From positions 1-15,312 of the forward strand of contig JBGQIB010000109.1 in the NCBI GenBank assembly GCA_041498295.1: 15,312 nt of DNA. The letters are read 5' to 3'. Below the pieces are notes generated by a model that was not told the DNA's origin, did no database searches, and saw nothing but the letters and a program-made list of their open reading frames with translations. Both the position numbers and the translations under genes were made by a program. The DNA is from VGRW01 sp041498295 (GTDB taxonomy: Bacteria > Myxococcota_A > UBA9160 > SZUA-336). Below, piece by piece: positions 7,816 through 14,866 of the stretch; positions within the stretch are counted from its first letter, which is position 1, and each line of letters opens with the position of its first letter.

Positions 7816-8837
7816 CTCGCGCGCGCGGCGCGCAGGCGAGGAAGCACGTCGCGGGCGAGCGCCTCGGCAACTAGGCGCCCGTAGATGCGCGCGCCGGCAT
7901 CGTTCACGTGCATGCCGTCGTAGTAGACCTTCTCGGGAGCGAGAAATTCCGGCTCGGCTTGCACGAGCGCCGCGAGGTCGACGAGGGCCACGCCCTCCTC
8001 TCGGCCGATCGCGCGCATGCGCTCGTTGAAGACCGCGAGCTCGTCGACGTCGGCCCACGGCGGCGTGAGCTCGTTGCGGAGCCTCGACAGCGGCTCGGTG
8101 ATCAGCACAGGCTCGCTGCCCAAGGCGCGCGCCGTGCGCAGCCACGCGCGCACCTGCTCCTGGTATGGCCCGGGGTCCGGCTGGGTCGGCGCCGGGTTGG
8201 GGCGCGGTGCCTCGCGCTCGAACCCGCTGAAGCGGCGCACGAGCCCGGCGACGGACGAGTGCGCGGACGACGCTTCGAGGAGCCAGCGCGCACCGGCGCG
8301 CCAACCGTCGGGCTTCGGCGCGCGCAATGCGTAGCCGCCTTCGGCGAGTAGCCCGGCGTCGTTGATCGCGTGCATCAGGAGCACGACGTCGGGGCGGTCC
8401 CGCGACACGATCTCGACGAGATTCACGAGCGCGTCGTGCGCGGTATTGCCGGCGCGGCCCGCGTTCAGCGCGTTCACGCGGAAGCCGAGCGGCTCGAGCT
8501 GCACGGCGACCTGATTCGGCCAGCGCAGATCCTCTTGCACGACGAGACACTCCGTCGTCGAGCCACCCTGAAACGCGAGCGTGAACTCGGGGTCGGCGAA
8601 GCGCTTCGTGGGCTCGATGTAGCCGCGCGAGTCGGTGCGGAAGCGGACCTTCGGCGGATCGAGGTGCAGCGCGCTGCGATCGAGCTCGCGGTCCGCGCCG
8701 GCGTGCTGCGTGCGCAGGATCAACACGAGATCGGGTGACTCGCGCGCGAACGGATTGGTCCACACGGCGCGCAGGAGCCCCTCGTAGAGGGCGAGCGTCA
8801 GCGCGATCGCGGCCAGCACGAACGCGAGCTTACGCAC
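7791..8837 (-). CDS. Membrane-anchored SGNH/GDSL-type hydrolase
   Basis: This 348-residue protein has one N-terminal hydrophobic segment (about residues 4-25) that would act as an uncleaved anchor or signal. The rest should lie outside the cytoplasm. SGNH blocks are recognisable: nucleophile Ser93 in FQGGSTTE, glycine in NAGRAGNT (125-132), Asn159 in HAINDA, and the Asp307/His310 pair in YDGMHVNDAG. The family includes esterases and carbohydrate O-acetyl esterases or transferases. Given the neighbouring exosortase, a role in exopolysaccharide or envelope acyl modification is reasonable, but that is inference. The start is GTG at 8837, nine bases after the GNAT stop codon, with only a weak Shine-Dalgarno; translational coupling is likely. 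The C-terminus overlaps the convergent exosortase gene by 25 bp. Confidence 0.85.
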   Translation of the reverse strand: MRKLAFVLAAIALTLALYEGLLRAVWTNPFARESPDLVLILRTQHAGADRELDRSALHLDPPKVRFRTDSRGYIEPTKRFADPEFTLAFQGGSTTECLVVQEDLRWPNQVAVQLEPLGFRVNALNAGRAGNTAHDALVNLVEIVSRDRPDVVLLMHAINDAGLLAEGGYALRAPKPDGWRAGARWLLEASSAHSSVAGLVRRFSGFEREAPRPNPAPTQPDPGPYQEQVRAWLRTARALGSEPVLITEPLSRLRNELTPPWADVDELAVFNERMRAIGREEGVALVDLAALVQAEPEFLAPEKVYYDGMHVNDAGARIYGRLVAEALARDVLPRLRAARASHLPQIAR

Positions 8838-8846
8838 GCTCGCGAC

Positions 8847-9710
8847 TCACAGTACCGGTGAGGAGCTCTCGAGCGGCTCGTTCAAGAGATAGCTGCGGTT
8901 CGAGTACACGCGCCGGAAGCCGAGCCGCTCGTACACGCGGCGCGCGGCGGCATTCGCTTCGTCGCAGTAGAGAGTCACGAGGTCGTGGCGCTCGAGCATG
9001 CGCGCGGCGATCGCGTGCATGCCGCGCGTGGCGTGACCGCGACCGCGCGCCCAGTTGGGCACGAAGACTCCACCGAGTTGCACCGCGGTCGCGCTGGCCG
9101 CGCCTACATGCACCTGGAATACGATCTGGCCGCGCACGCGCGAAACCCACCAGCGGCCGTCGCGCACGTCGCGGTGGTGGCGTTCGCGGAAGCCCTGCTC
9201 GTCCGCCGCGTAGCGATCGTCGCCCAGGTCCTCGCGGTGTTGCTGCGCGCTGTTCTCCGTGATCTCGTCCGCCTCGGTCTCGCGCGCCGGATCGACGCGC
9301 GCGAGCCGCGTGCCCTCCGTACTGCGCTCGAGATCCTCGGCGCGCATCGCGAACACCGGCTCGCGGCGCGACCAACGGAGCTCGGGCGCGTGGGGCGCGT
9401 ACTCGCGCCAGAACGGCTCCGTCACATCCTCGCTGCCGACGATGTGGCGCGGGCGCAGTCGCGCGCGCGCGGCCGCCTCCGCGAGCGGCGCGTGCGCCGC
9501 GGGGTCCTGGACTTCCAGCGCGGTCCCGCCGAGCGGGCCGATCAAGAGAATGCCGAGCAAGCGCCCGCCCGACTCGAAGCCGAGGAAGCCCGGCGCGCGG
9601 CCGAGCGCGCCCGCGGAGACGACGTAGTCGAGAAACACGTTCCGCAGCGGCCGCGCGCGCAGCAAGCAGCGCGCGTCCGCAGTGTCGGCCAGAGTCAAGG
9701 GTCGAACCAT
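8847..9710 (-). CDS. GNAT family N-acetyltransferase, two-domain type
   Basis: This 287-residue protein ends in a clear GNAT domain. Strand beta4 and motif A read VQLGGVFVPNWARGRGHATRGM-like across residues 210-231, with acetyl-CoA pyrophosphate loop RGRGHA. Motif B is LYCDEANAAARRVYERLGF (247-265). The N-terminal half (MVRPLTLADTADARCLL) resembles the DUF4081-like domain of bacterial two-domain GNAT proteins. Substrate is unknown. I chose ATG 9710 because MVRPLTLAD is a typical GNAT opening and GGGGTG precedes it. An in-frame ATG at 9728 would add six residues but would sit in the presumed promoter. The gene probably forms an operon with the downstream SGNH hydrolase (9-bp gap). It diverges from the ABC transporter pair across 27 bp. 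Confidence 0.82.
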   Translation of the reverse strand: MVRPLTLADTADARCLLRARPLRNVFLDYVVSAGALGRAPGFLGFESGGRLLGILLIGPLGGTALEVQDPAAHAPLAEAAARARLRPRHIVGSEDVTEPFWREYAPHAPELRWSRREPVFAMRAEDLERSTEGTRLARVDPARETEADEITENSAQQHREDLGDDRYAADEQGFRERHHRDVRDGRWWVSRVRGQIVFQVHVGAASATAVQLGGVFVPNWARGRGHATRGMHAIAARMLERHDLVTLYCDEANAAARRVYERLGFRRVYSNRSYLLNEPLESSSPVL

Positions 9711-9718
9711 CACCCCGC

Positions 9719-9728
9719 AGGGTAACAT
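9719..9728. promoter_or_regulatory. Overlapping -10-like elements between the GNAT and ABC genes
   Basis: In a 27-bp divergent gap, TAACAT (plus, 9723-9728) and TACCCT (minus, 9724-9719) overlap by two bases and both fit TAnnnT. They would place starts near 9735 and 9712, giving leaders of only a few bases for the ATGs at 9738 and 9710. No convincing -35 boxes are visible. Confidence 0.35.
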
Positions 9729-9737
9729 CGCGCGCCG

Positions 9738-11708
9738 ATGAGCTGGAACGGACCCGCGCTCGCGCCCGCCCGCGACGCCGACCTCGACCTATTCGGGCTC
9801 GCGCGGCTGGTCCGGCGCGTGTTCCCGTTCCTGCGCGGGCTGCGCCGACACCTTGTGGTGTTGGCGCTGGGTTGGGCGCTGCTCCTTGTCGTGGGCCTCG
9901 CGAGCTTCCTGGTCCTCGCACCCGCGCTCTGGAACGGCGTGCTGCAGGGGAAGGAGTTCTCGGCACTCGCCGCGCGGCTGCTCGGCCTCGACCCGGGGCA
10001 GCTCGCTGCGGGCGCGGCGCTCTCGGCGGAGCTGCGGCGCGAGGCAGCGGCGCGCCTCACCTGGATCATGGGCGGGATCGCACTCGCCATGACCGCCGGC
10101 TCGATGGCGCTCATCTACTACGGCGTCTGGATCCTGCAGCGACTCAATCAGACGCTGCGCATGCAGATCGTCGATCGGCTGCAGGCGCTCTCGCTGCGCT
10201 TTCACGATCAGAGCCGCGTCGGCGACGCGATCTATCGCACGTATCAGGACAGCGCGATGGTGACTCAGGTCGTGCAGTCGTTCCTGCTCGTTCCGGCGTT
10301 CGCGCTGCTGCGCTTCGTGGTCATCGCGGTCGCGCTCGCGGCCTTCGCGCCGCGCCTCGCCCTGGCGCTCGTGCTCGTGTGGATCCCGCTCGGGCTCGCC
10401 GGCGCCGCGCTCGGCACACGCCTGCGCGGCCGCTTCCGCGTCGCGCGCGCATCGAACAGCGCGCTGACCTCGCAGATCCAGGAGAGTCTCTCGGGGATGC
10501 GCGTGATCAAGGCGTTCGGCCTCGAGGCGTTCGAGCAGGCTCGCTTCGATTCCGCGTCGCACACGGCGTTCGCGGAGGCGCGTGCGGCGCGCACGTGGGT
10601 TGCCGGCTTCGGCGTCGGCGTCTTCTGGCTGGTGGGCGCGACGATCATCGGCGCGACCCTGCTCGCGACGCTCGCCACGCGCGCGGGCTCGGCGCTGTGG
10701 CTCGCCTCGCTGGTCGAGCGACTCGACTTCGAATACGCGCGCTCGCTCCTGGTGAGCGCGGGCTTCGCGGTCTGGACGGTCGGCATGTACAACGCGTGGA
10801 AGGGTCTGTACTCGAACGGCGCCGGCGGAGTCACGGAGATCTTCCGCGTGTGGGTGAACGCGCAGGACATCGCGGTCGGGCTCGACCGCGCGTTTGAGTT
10901 ACTCGAGCAAGAGCCGGAGGTCGCGGACGCGCCGAACGCGCGCCCGCTCGGCCGGCTCGAGAAGAGCATCGCGTTCCGCGACGTGTCGTTCGCGTACCGC
11001 GCGGACCGGCCGGCGCTCGTCGGCGTGGACTTCGAGGCTCCGGTCGGCGGGATCACCGCGTTGGTCGGCCCGACGGGCGCGGGCAAGAGCACGGTGATGG
11101 CGCTCCTGCTGCGCCTCTTCGATCCCGACGCCGGCGCGATCGAGCTCGACGGCGTGGACCTACGCGTGCTGCGCGTCGCCGAGCTGCGGCGCGCGATCGC
11201 GATCGCGCTGCAGGAGAACGTCCTCTTCGCCGCGACGGTGCGCGAGAACATCCGCTATGCGCGGCCCAGGGCGAGCGACGCGGAGGTACGCGAGGCGGCG
11301 CGCGTGGCGTGCGCGGACGAGTTCATCGAAGCGCTCGCCGACGGCTACGACACGGAGCTCGGCGAGCGCGGGACGCGCCTGTCGACCGGGCAGCGCCAGC
11401 GACTCACTCTGGCGCGCGCGCTGCTGAAGGACCCGCAGATCCTCCTGCTCGACGAGCCGACCGCGTCGCTCGACGCCGAGACCGAGCAGCGGCTGGTGCG
11501 CAGTCTGACCGAGTGGGGCCGCGGGCGCTGCATCCTGCTGGTGACTCACCGGCTCTCGACGGTGCGCCTGGCCAGTCGCGTGGTGTTCCTCGACCACGGG
11601 AAAGTGATCGAGTGCGGCCCGCCCGACGAATTGCTGGCGCGCCCCGGCGGCGCGTACCGCGCACTCGTCGAGACCGAGCGCAGTCACTCGGCAGAGGCGC
11701 TGGCATGA
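9738..11708 (+). CDS. ABC exporter half-transporter (permease plus ATPase), first subunit
   Basis: This 656-residue type IV exporter half has an N-terminal membrane domain (about 38-385) and a C-terminal ATPase. The ATPase motifs are complete: Walker A GPTGAGKST (444-452), Q-loop Gln492 in ALQENVLF, signature LSTGQ (548-552), Walker B ILLLDEP (568-574) with catalytic Glu573, and switch His604. The membrane domain is unusual. Segments 1 and 2 are separated by about 45 extracytoplasmic residues (62-106), and the region before the last helix (about 314-365) is longer than usual. It overlaps the next ABC gene by ATGA, so the two probably form a heterodimer. Substrate is unknown; lipid, peptide, polysaccharide precursor or drug are all possible. 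The ATG at 9738 follows a -10-like TAACAT by nine bases, without a Shine-Dalgarno. Confidence 0.92.
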   Translation: MSWNGPALAPARDADLDLFGLARLVRRVFPFLRGLRRHLVVLALGWALLLVVGLASFLVLAPALWNGVLQGKEFSALAARLLGLDPGQLAAGAALSAELRREAAARLTWIMGGIALAMTAGSMALIYYGVWILQRLNQTLRMQIVDRLQALSLRFHDQSRVGDAIYRTYQDSAMVTQVVQSFLLVPAFALLRFVVIAVALAAFAPRLALALVLVWIPLGLAGAALGTRLRGRFRVARASNSALTSQIQESLSGMRVIKAFGLEAFEQARFDSASHTAFAEARAARTWVAGFGVGVFWLVGATIIGATLLATLATRAGSALWLASLVERLDFEYARSLLVSAGFAVWTVGMYNAWKGLYSNGAGGVTEIFRVWVNAQDIAVGLDRAFELLEQEPEVADAPNARPLGRLEKSIAFRDVSFAYRADRPALVGVDFEAPVGGITALVGPTGAGKSTVMALLLRLFDPDAGAIELDGVDLRVLRVAELRRAIAIALQENVLFAATVRENIRYARPRASDAEVREAARVACADEFIEALADGYDTELGERGTRLSTGQRQRLTLARALLKDPQILLLDEPTASLDAETEQRLVRSLTEWGRGRCILLVTHRLSTVRLASRVVFLDHGKVIECGPPDELLARPGGAYRALVETERSHSAEALA

Positions 11709-13645
11709 CTCGCGGCTCGCAGTCGCCGTTGACCATCCTGGCGCGCAGCGTGCGCTACGTCTCGCCGCTGCGCGGCCGCTTCGCGCTGAAGGTCGCGCTC
11801 GCGATGCTCTCGATCGTCCCGCTGCTGGTCCTGCCCGTGCCGATCAAGCTCTTGCTCGACCACGTGATCGGCGATCTGTCGCTCGCCGACCGCATCGGCT
11901 CGTATCCGTTCATCGCGCGTCCGGTCGTGCGGCTGCTGATCGGCGCTTCTCGCGAGGAGATCCTGCTGTTCACGGTCGCCGCGCAGGCGCTCCTTTTGCT
12001 CGCGATCGGACAGATCGGCACCGACGGCGGCGAACGCGACCGCACCGACGCCTACCTCGCGACCGGAGTCGACCAGGCGACCGAGACGGAGAACTCGGCG
12101 AACGCGGGCTTCAGCTTCGTCGGCGGGCTCTACGGTCTGTTCGAGTTCCGCTGGACGTTGCGGCTGAGTCAAGACCTGAATCACCACTTCCGCTCGCAGC
12201 TCTTCGAGCGCATACAGAGTCTGCCGCTGACGCGCCTCGACGACGCGCGCATCGGCGACTCCGTGTACCGCCTGATGTACGACACGCCGACGATCTCCGC
12301 GGCGTGCTACCGGACCTTGTTGGGGCTCACGGTGGCACCGTTCGGTGTGGCTCTGTACGCGTTCGCGATCTGGGACAGCTTCCGCGCGCCGCGCCTCGCG
12401 CTCTACGCGGTCGGGCTCGGAGCGCTCTCGCTGGCCGTGACCTGGCCGTTCGCCGCGCTGCTGCGCCGGCGCGGCGAACGCAACCGCGCGGCGGGCGCGA
12501 AGACGACCGGCTCGCTCGAGGAAGGCGTTTCGAACATTCTCGCGGTACAGAGTCAGGGCGGCGAGAGGCGCGAGCGCGAGCGCTTCGACCGCGAGAGCAC
12601 GGCGTCGTTCGCGAGTCACCGCGGCGTGATCGGAGTCGCGATGTTCGCGATCCTGTGCGCGTCCGTGCCGGGCGTATTGCTCGTGCGCAGCGCCTTCCTC
12701 GAGGTGGTCGATCTCGCGATCGCTGGAACGATCAGCCTGGGCGACTTCTCGCTGCTCGTGACTTACTTCGCGCAGATCTGCGTGTTCTGCGTCTCGCTGG
12801 GCGGTCTCTGGTTCGCGCTGCAGCTCTCGGCCCCGGGGCTCGAGCGAGTGTTCTACCTGATGGACCAGGAGCCGGAGCGCGATGCGCCGGGCGCGCGCGA
12901 GCTGCCGCGCGCGAGTGAGAGCGTGCGCTTCGAGGCCGTGTCGTTCGAGCACGTGGCCGGGAGCGCGACGCTGCGCGATGTCTCCTTCGAGACGCGGCTC
13001 GGGCAGATCACCGCGATCGTCGGGCCGGCGGGCGCCGGCAAGACGACGCTCATCTCGCACCTGCCGCGCTTTCTCGCGCCGCAGACCGGGCGCGTGCTCG
13101 TCGACGGCCACGACATCGCCGAGGTCACGCGCGCATCCTTGCGCGCGCAGATCGCGTTCGTGTTTCAAGAGAACGCGCTGTTCGCGGGCACGCTCGAGGA
13201 GAACCTGCGGCTGGCGCGCCGCGACGCGACCGAGCTCGAGCTGCGCCGCGCCGCGCAGATCGCGGGAGTCGACGAGTTCGTGCGCGATCTACCCGACGGC
13301 TGGCGCACCGAGCTGGGGCGCGCCGGCGCGGGCCTCTCCGTCGGGCAGAAGCAGCGCCTCGCGATCGCGCGCGCGCTGCTGCGCGACGCGCCGATCCTGA
13401 TCCTCGACGAGCCGACCTCCGCGCTCGATCCCGACACCGAACAGCGTCTGCTCGCCGCTCTGCGCGAAGCCGCGCGCGACCGGATCGTACTGCTGGTCTC
13501 GCACCGCCTCTCCAGCGTGCGCGAAGCCGACCAGATCCTGTTCCTGCGCGACGGCCGCATCGCGGAGCGCGGCACTCACGCCGAGCTCGTCGCCATCCCC
13601 GGCGGCGCCTACCGGCGCTTCGTCGAGCTGCAGACGGCGGGCTAG
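11705..13645 (+). CDS. ABC exporter half-transporter (permease plus ATPase), second subunit
   Basis: This 646-residue partner of the preceding gene starts at an ATG overlapping its stop (ATGA, 11705-11708), a classic coupling arrangement. ATPase motifs are complete: Walker A GPAGAGKTT (440-448), Gln488 in FQENALF, LSVGQ (544-548), Walker B ILILDEP (564-570) with Glu569, and His600 in SHRLSS. Because both subunits keep the catalytic glutamate, neither ATP site looks degenerate. In the membrane domain a hydrophobic segment (about 86-104) is followed by a polar, acidic stretch (about 105-135, containing DQATETENSAN). A second hydrophobic run (136-150) follows before the usual DLNHHFRSQLFERIQSLPL coupling region. 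This looks like an insertion near or within helix 2. The stop is TAG at 13643-13645, followed by hairpins. Confidence 0.92.
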   Translation: MTRGSQSPLTILARSVRYVSPLRGRFALKVALAMLSIVPLLVLPVPIKLLLDHVIGDLSLADRIGSYPFIARPVVRLLIGASREEILLFTVAAQALLLLAIGQIGTDGGERDRTDAYLATGVDQATETENSANAGFSFVGGLYGLFEFRWTLRLSQDLNHHFRSQLFERIQSLPLTRLDDARIGDSVYRLMYDTPTISAACYRTLLGLTVAPFGVALYAFAIWDSFRAPRLALYAVGLGALSLAVTWPFAALLRRRGERNRAAGAKTTGSLEEGVSNILAVQSQGGERRERERFDRESTASFASHRGVIGVAMFAILCASVPGVLLVRSAFLEVVDLAIAGTISLGDFSLLVTYFAQICVFCVSLGGLWFALQLSAPGLERVFYLMDQEPERDAPGARELPRASESVRFEAVSFEHVAGSATLRDVSFETRLGQITAIVGPAGAGKTTLISHLPRFLAPQTGRVLVDGHDIAEVTRASLRAQIAFVFQENALFAGTLEENLRLARRDATELELRRAAQIAGVDEFVRDLPDGWRTELGRAGAGLSVGQKQRLAIARALLRDAPILILDEPTSALDPDTEQRLLAALREAARDRIVLLVSHRLSSVREADQILFLRDGRIAERGTHAELVAIPGGAYRRFVELQTAG

Positions 13646-13659
13646 TATCGGAGCGCAAG

Positions 13660-13676
13660 CGGCGCTGACGGCGCCG
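13660..13676 (+). terminator. Small GC hairpin after the ABC pair
   Basis: CGGCGC-TGACG-GCGCCG forms a 6-bp stem with a 5-base loop, 15 bases after the ABC stop codon. No T tract follows. It is short enough to be chance in this base composition. Confidence 0.25.
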
Positions 13677-13727
13677 GCGCAAAGCGAGGCGAAGCCGAGC
13701 GACGAGCGGGTGGCGTGTGGCCGTCCC

Positions 13728-13751
13728 GACATCGGCCCGCGGGCCGATGTC
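13728..13751. terminator. 24-bp perfect palindrome between convergent genes
   Basis: The half GACATCGGCCCG is followed directly by its exact reverse complement, making a 24-bp perfect palindrome between the convergent ABC and MaoC genes. The word CCCGCGGG inside it recurs at 13751-13758. It would form a very stable hairpin in either transcript and may act as a bidirectional terminator or RNA stabiliser, though it lacks T tracts. A protein-binding site or a dispersed repeat are alternatives. Confidence 0.5.
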
Positions 13752-13777
13752 CCGCGGGAGGCCGGTGCCCGCTAAGG

Positions 13778-14842
13778 TCAGCTCTTCGCGTAGTGGGAGC
13801 GGCGCTTGACCGCGAGCTCGCGCTCGAGCTCGAAGATCTGCACGCGCTTCTCATCGGCGCCGTTGCGCTCGAACTTGTGACCGCGCAGAGTCACTTCGAG
13901 CCGACCGAGGTCCGGCCGCCCCGCGAAGTCGTGTCTCGCACGAATCTCCGTCGAGGCGAAGACCGTGTCGCCCGAGAAGATCGGCGCGGTGTGACGGCCC
14001 GTGCGGTAGACGAGGTCGCCGAGGCTGTTGTCCGAGATGTCCGGGCTCGAGAGGCCGAGACACAGCGTGAACGGGATACCGCCGTAGACCACGAGCTTCC
14101 CGCCAAGGTAGCGGCTCGGGTCGCGGTCGATCATGGTCTGGTTGCAGTGAACCTGGCTGGTGTTGTCGAGCATCCCCGTCAGAAAAATGTGCTCGTCGGT
14201 CATGACTCGGCCGCGCGAGTGCTCGATCGTGTCGCCGGCGTTGAAGTCCTCGAGATAGGTGTCGGAGTTCGAGAGGTGCGCGAGCTCCGCATAGCCCGCG
14301 TTCGAATCGTAGGACGGCAGCTCGAGTGACACGTCGACGGGCGCGGGCGGGACTTCGCCTTCGTCGAGCTTCGCACTCGCCTCGTGCCGGAAGACCTGAA
14401 CCTTGCGCTGGTACGCGAGCACGATCTGGCCGGTCTGTTTGCGCGCGATGCTCTGCACGTGCACGACGCCGAGCTCGGGACGGCTCGTCGAGCTCTTCAC
14501 GCCGAGCACCGTGGTCTCGGTCTCGATCGTGTCGCCGACGTACACCGTCGCGCCGAAGCGCATGTCGATGTACTCGAGGTTCGCGCGCGCGTTCTCGGAG
14601 ATGTCCTCGACGGTCTGGCTGAACGCGACCGCCATCACGAGCCCGGGCGGGATCGGCAGCGCGTCGTAGCCGTAGCGCTGTGCATAGCGCAGGTTGCGGT
14701 GCAGCGGGTTCGCGGTGAACGAGAAATCCGTGAAGTGCGCGGTGAGTCCCTCGGTCACCGTGCGGCCGCCCTTGTGGCGGAACAGCTGACCGAGGCGGAA
14801 GTCCTCGAGGAAGTTGCCGGTTTTCTTGCGGATCAGTGCCAA
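13778..14842 (-). CDS. Tandem MaoC-domain acyl-CoA hydratase, mesaconyl-CoA hydratase-like
   Basis: This 354-residue protein has two hot-dog MaoC-type domains. The first (about 10-150) has the opening GNFLEDFRLGQLFRHKGGRTVTEG with the hydratase Asp39 and His48 in TANPLHRN. The second (about 195-345) starts with TYLEDFNAGDTIEHSRGRVMT and has Asp226 and His232 in GMLDNTSQVHCNQT. Length, layout and openings resemble mesaconyl-CoA (2-methylfumaryl-CoA) hydratases and related (R)-specific hydratases, which add water across a CoA-linked double bond. The exact substrate is inference. The start is TTG at 14842, supported by GAGGAG six bases upstream. The stop lies about 130 bp from the convergent ABC gene. 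It follows the folC-like gene by 24 bp on the same strand, so the two are probably co-transcribed. Confidence 0.85.
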   Translation of the reverse strand: MALIRKKTGNFLEDFRLGQLFRHKGGRTVTEGLTAHFTDFSFTANPLHRNLRYAQRYGYDALPIPPGLVMAVAFSQTVEDISENARANLEYIDMRFGATVYVGDTIETETTVLGVKSSTSRPELGVVHVQSIARKQTGQIVLAYQRKVQVFRHEASAKLDEGEVPPAPVDVSLELPSYDSNAGYAELAHLSNSDTYLEDFNAGDTIEHSRGRVMTDEHIFLTGMLDNTSQVHCNQTMIDRDPSRYLGGKLVVYGGIPFTLCLGLSSPDISDNSLGDLVYRTGRHTAPIFSGDTVFASTEIRARHDFAGRPDLGRLEVTLRGHKFERNGADEKRVQIFELERELAVKRRSHYAKS

Positions 14843-14848
14843 GCGGGT

Positions 14849-14854
14849 CTCCTC
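14849..14854 (-). promoter_or_regulatory. Shine-Dalgarno deciding the TTG start of the MaoC gene
   Basis: On the minus strand GAGGAG lies six bases before TTG 14842. Residues from that TTG (MALIRKKTGNF) run straight into the conserved MaoC opening, and no nearby ATG or GTG is better placed. Confidence 0.65.
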
Positions 14855-14866
14855 GGGGGCGGCAGT

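Noticed and set aside
9711..9728. Longer GNAT start at ATG 9728
   Set aside because: Adds only MLPCGV, which has no family match and sits on the putative -10 region; kept as an alternative only.
11684..13168. 494-codon minus-strand open frame opposite the second ABC gene
   Set aside because: The composition (runs of Arg, Glu, Gln, His) reflects the complement of ABC codons; no domain is visible and all ABC motifs are intact on the plus strand.
13646..13777. Small ORF or small RNA gene between the ABC pair and the MaoC gene
   Set aside because: No credible start or promoter could be seen; the stretch is explained by hairpins between convergent genes.
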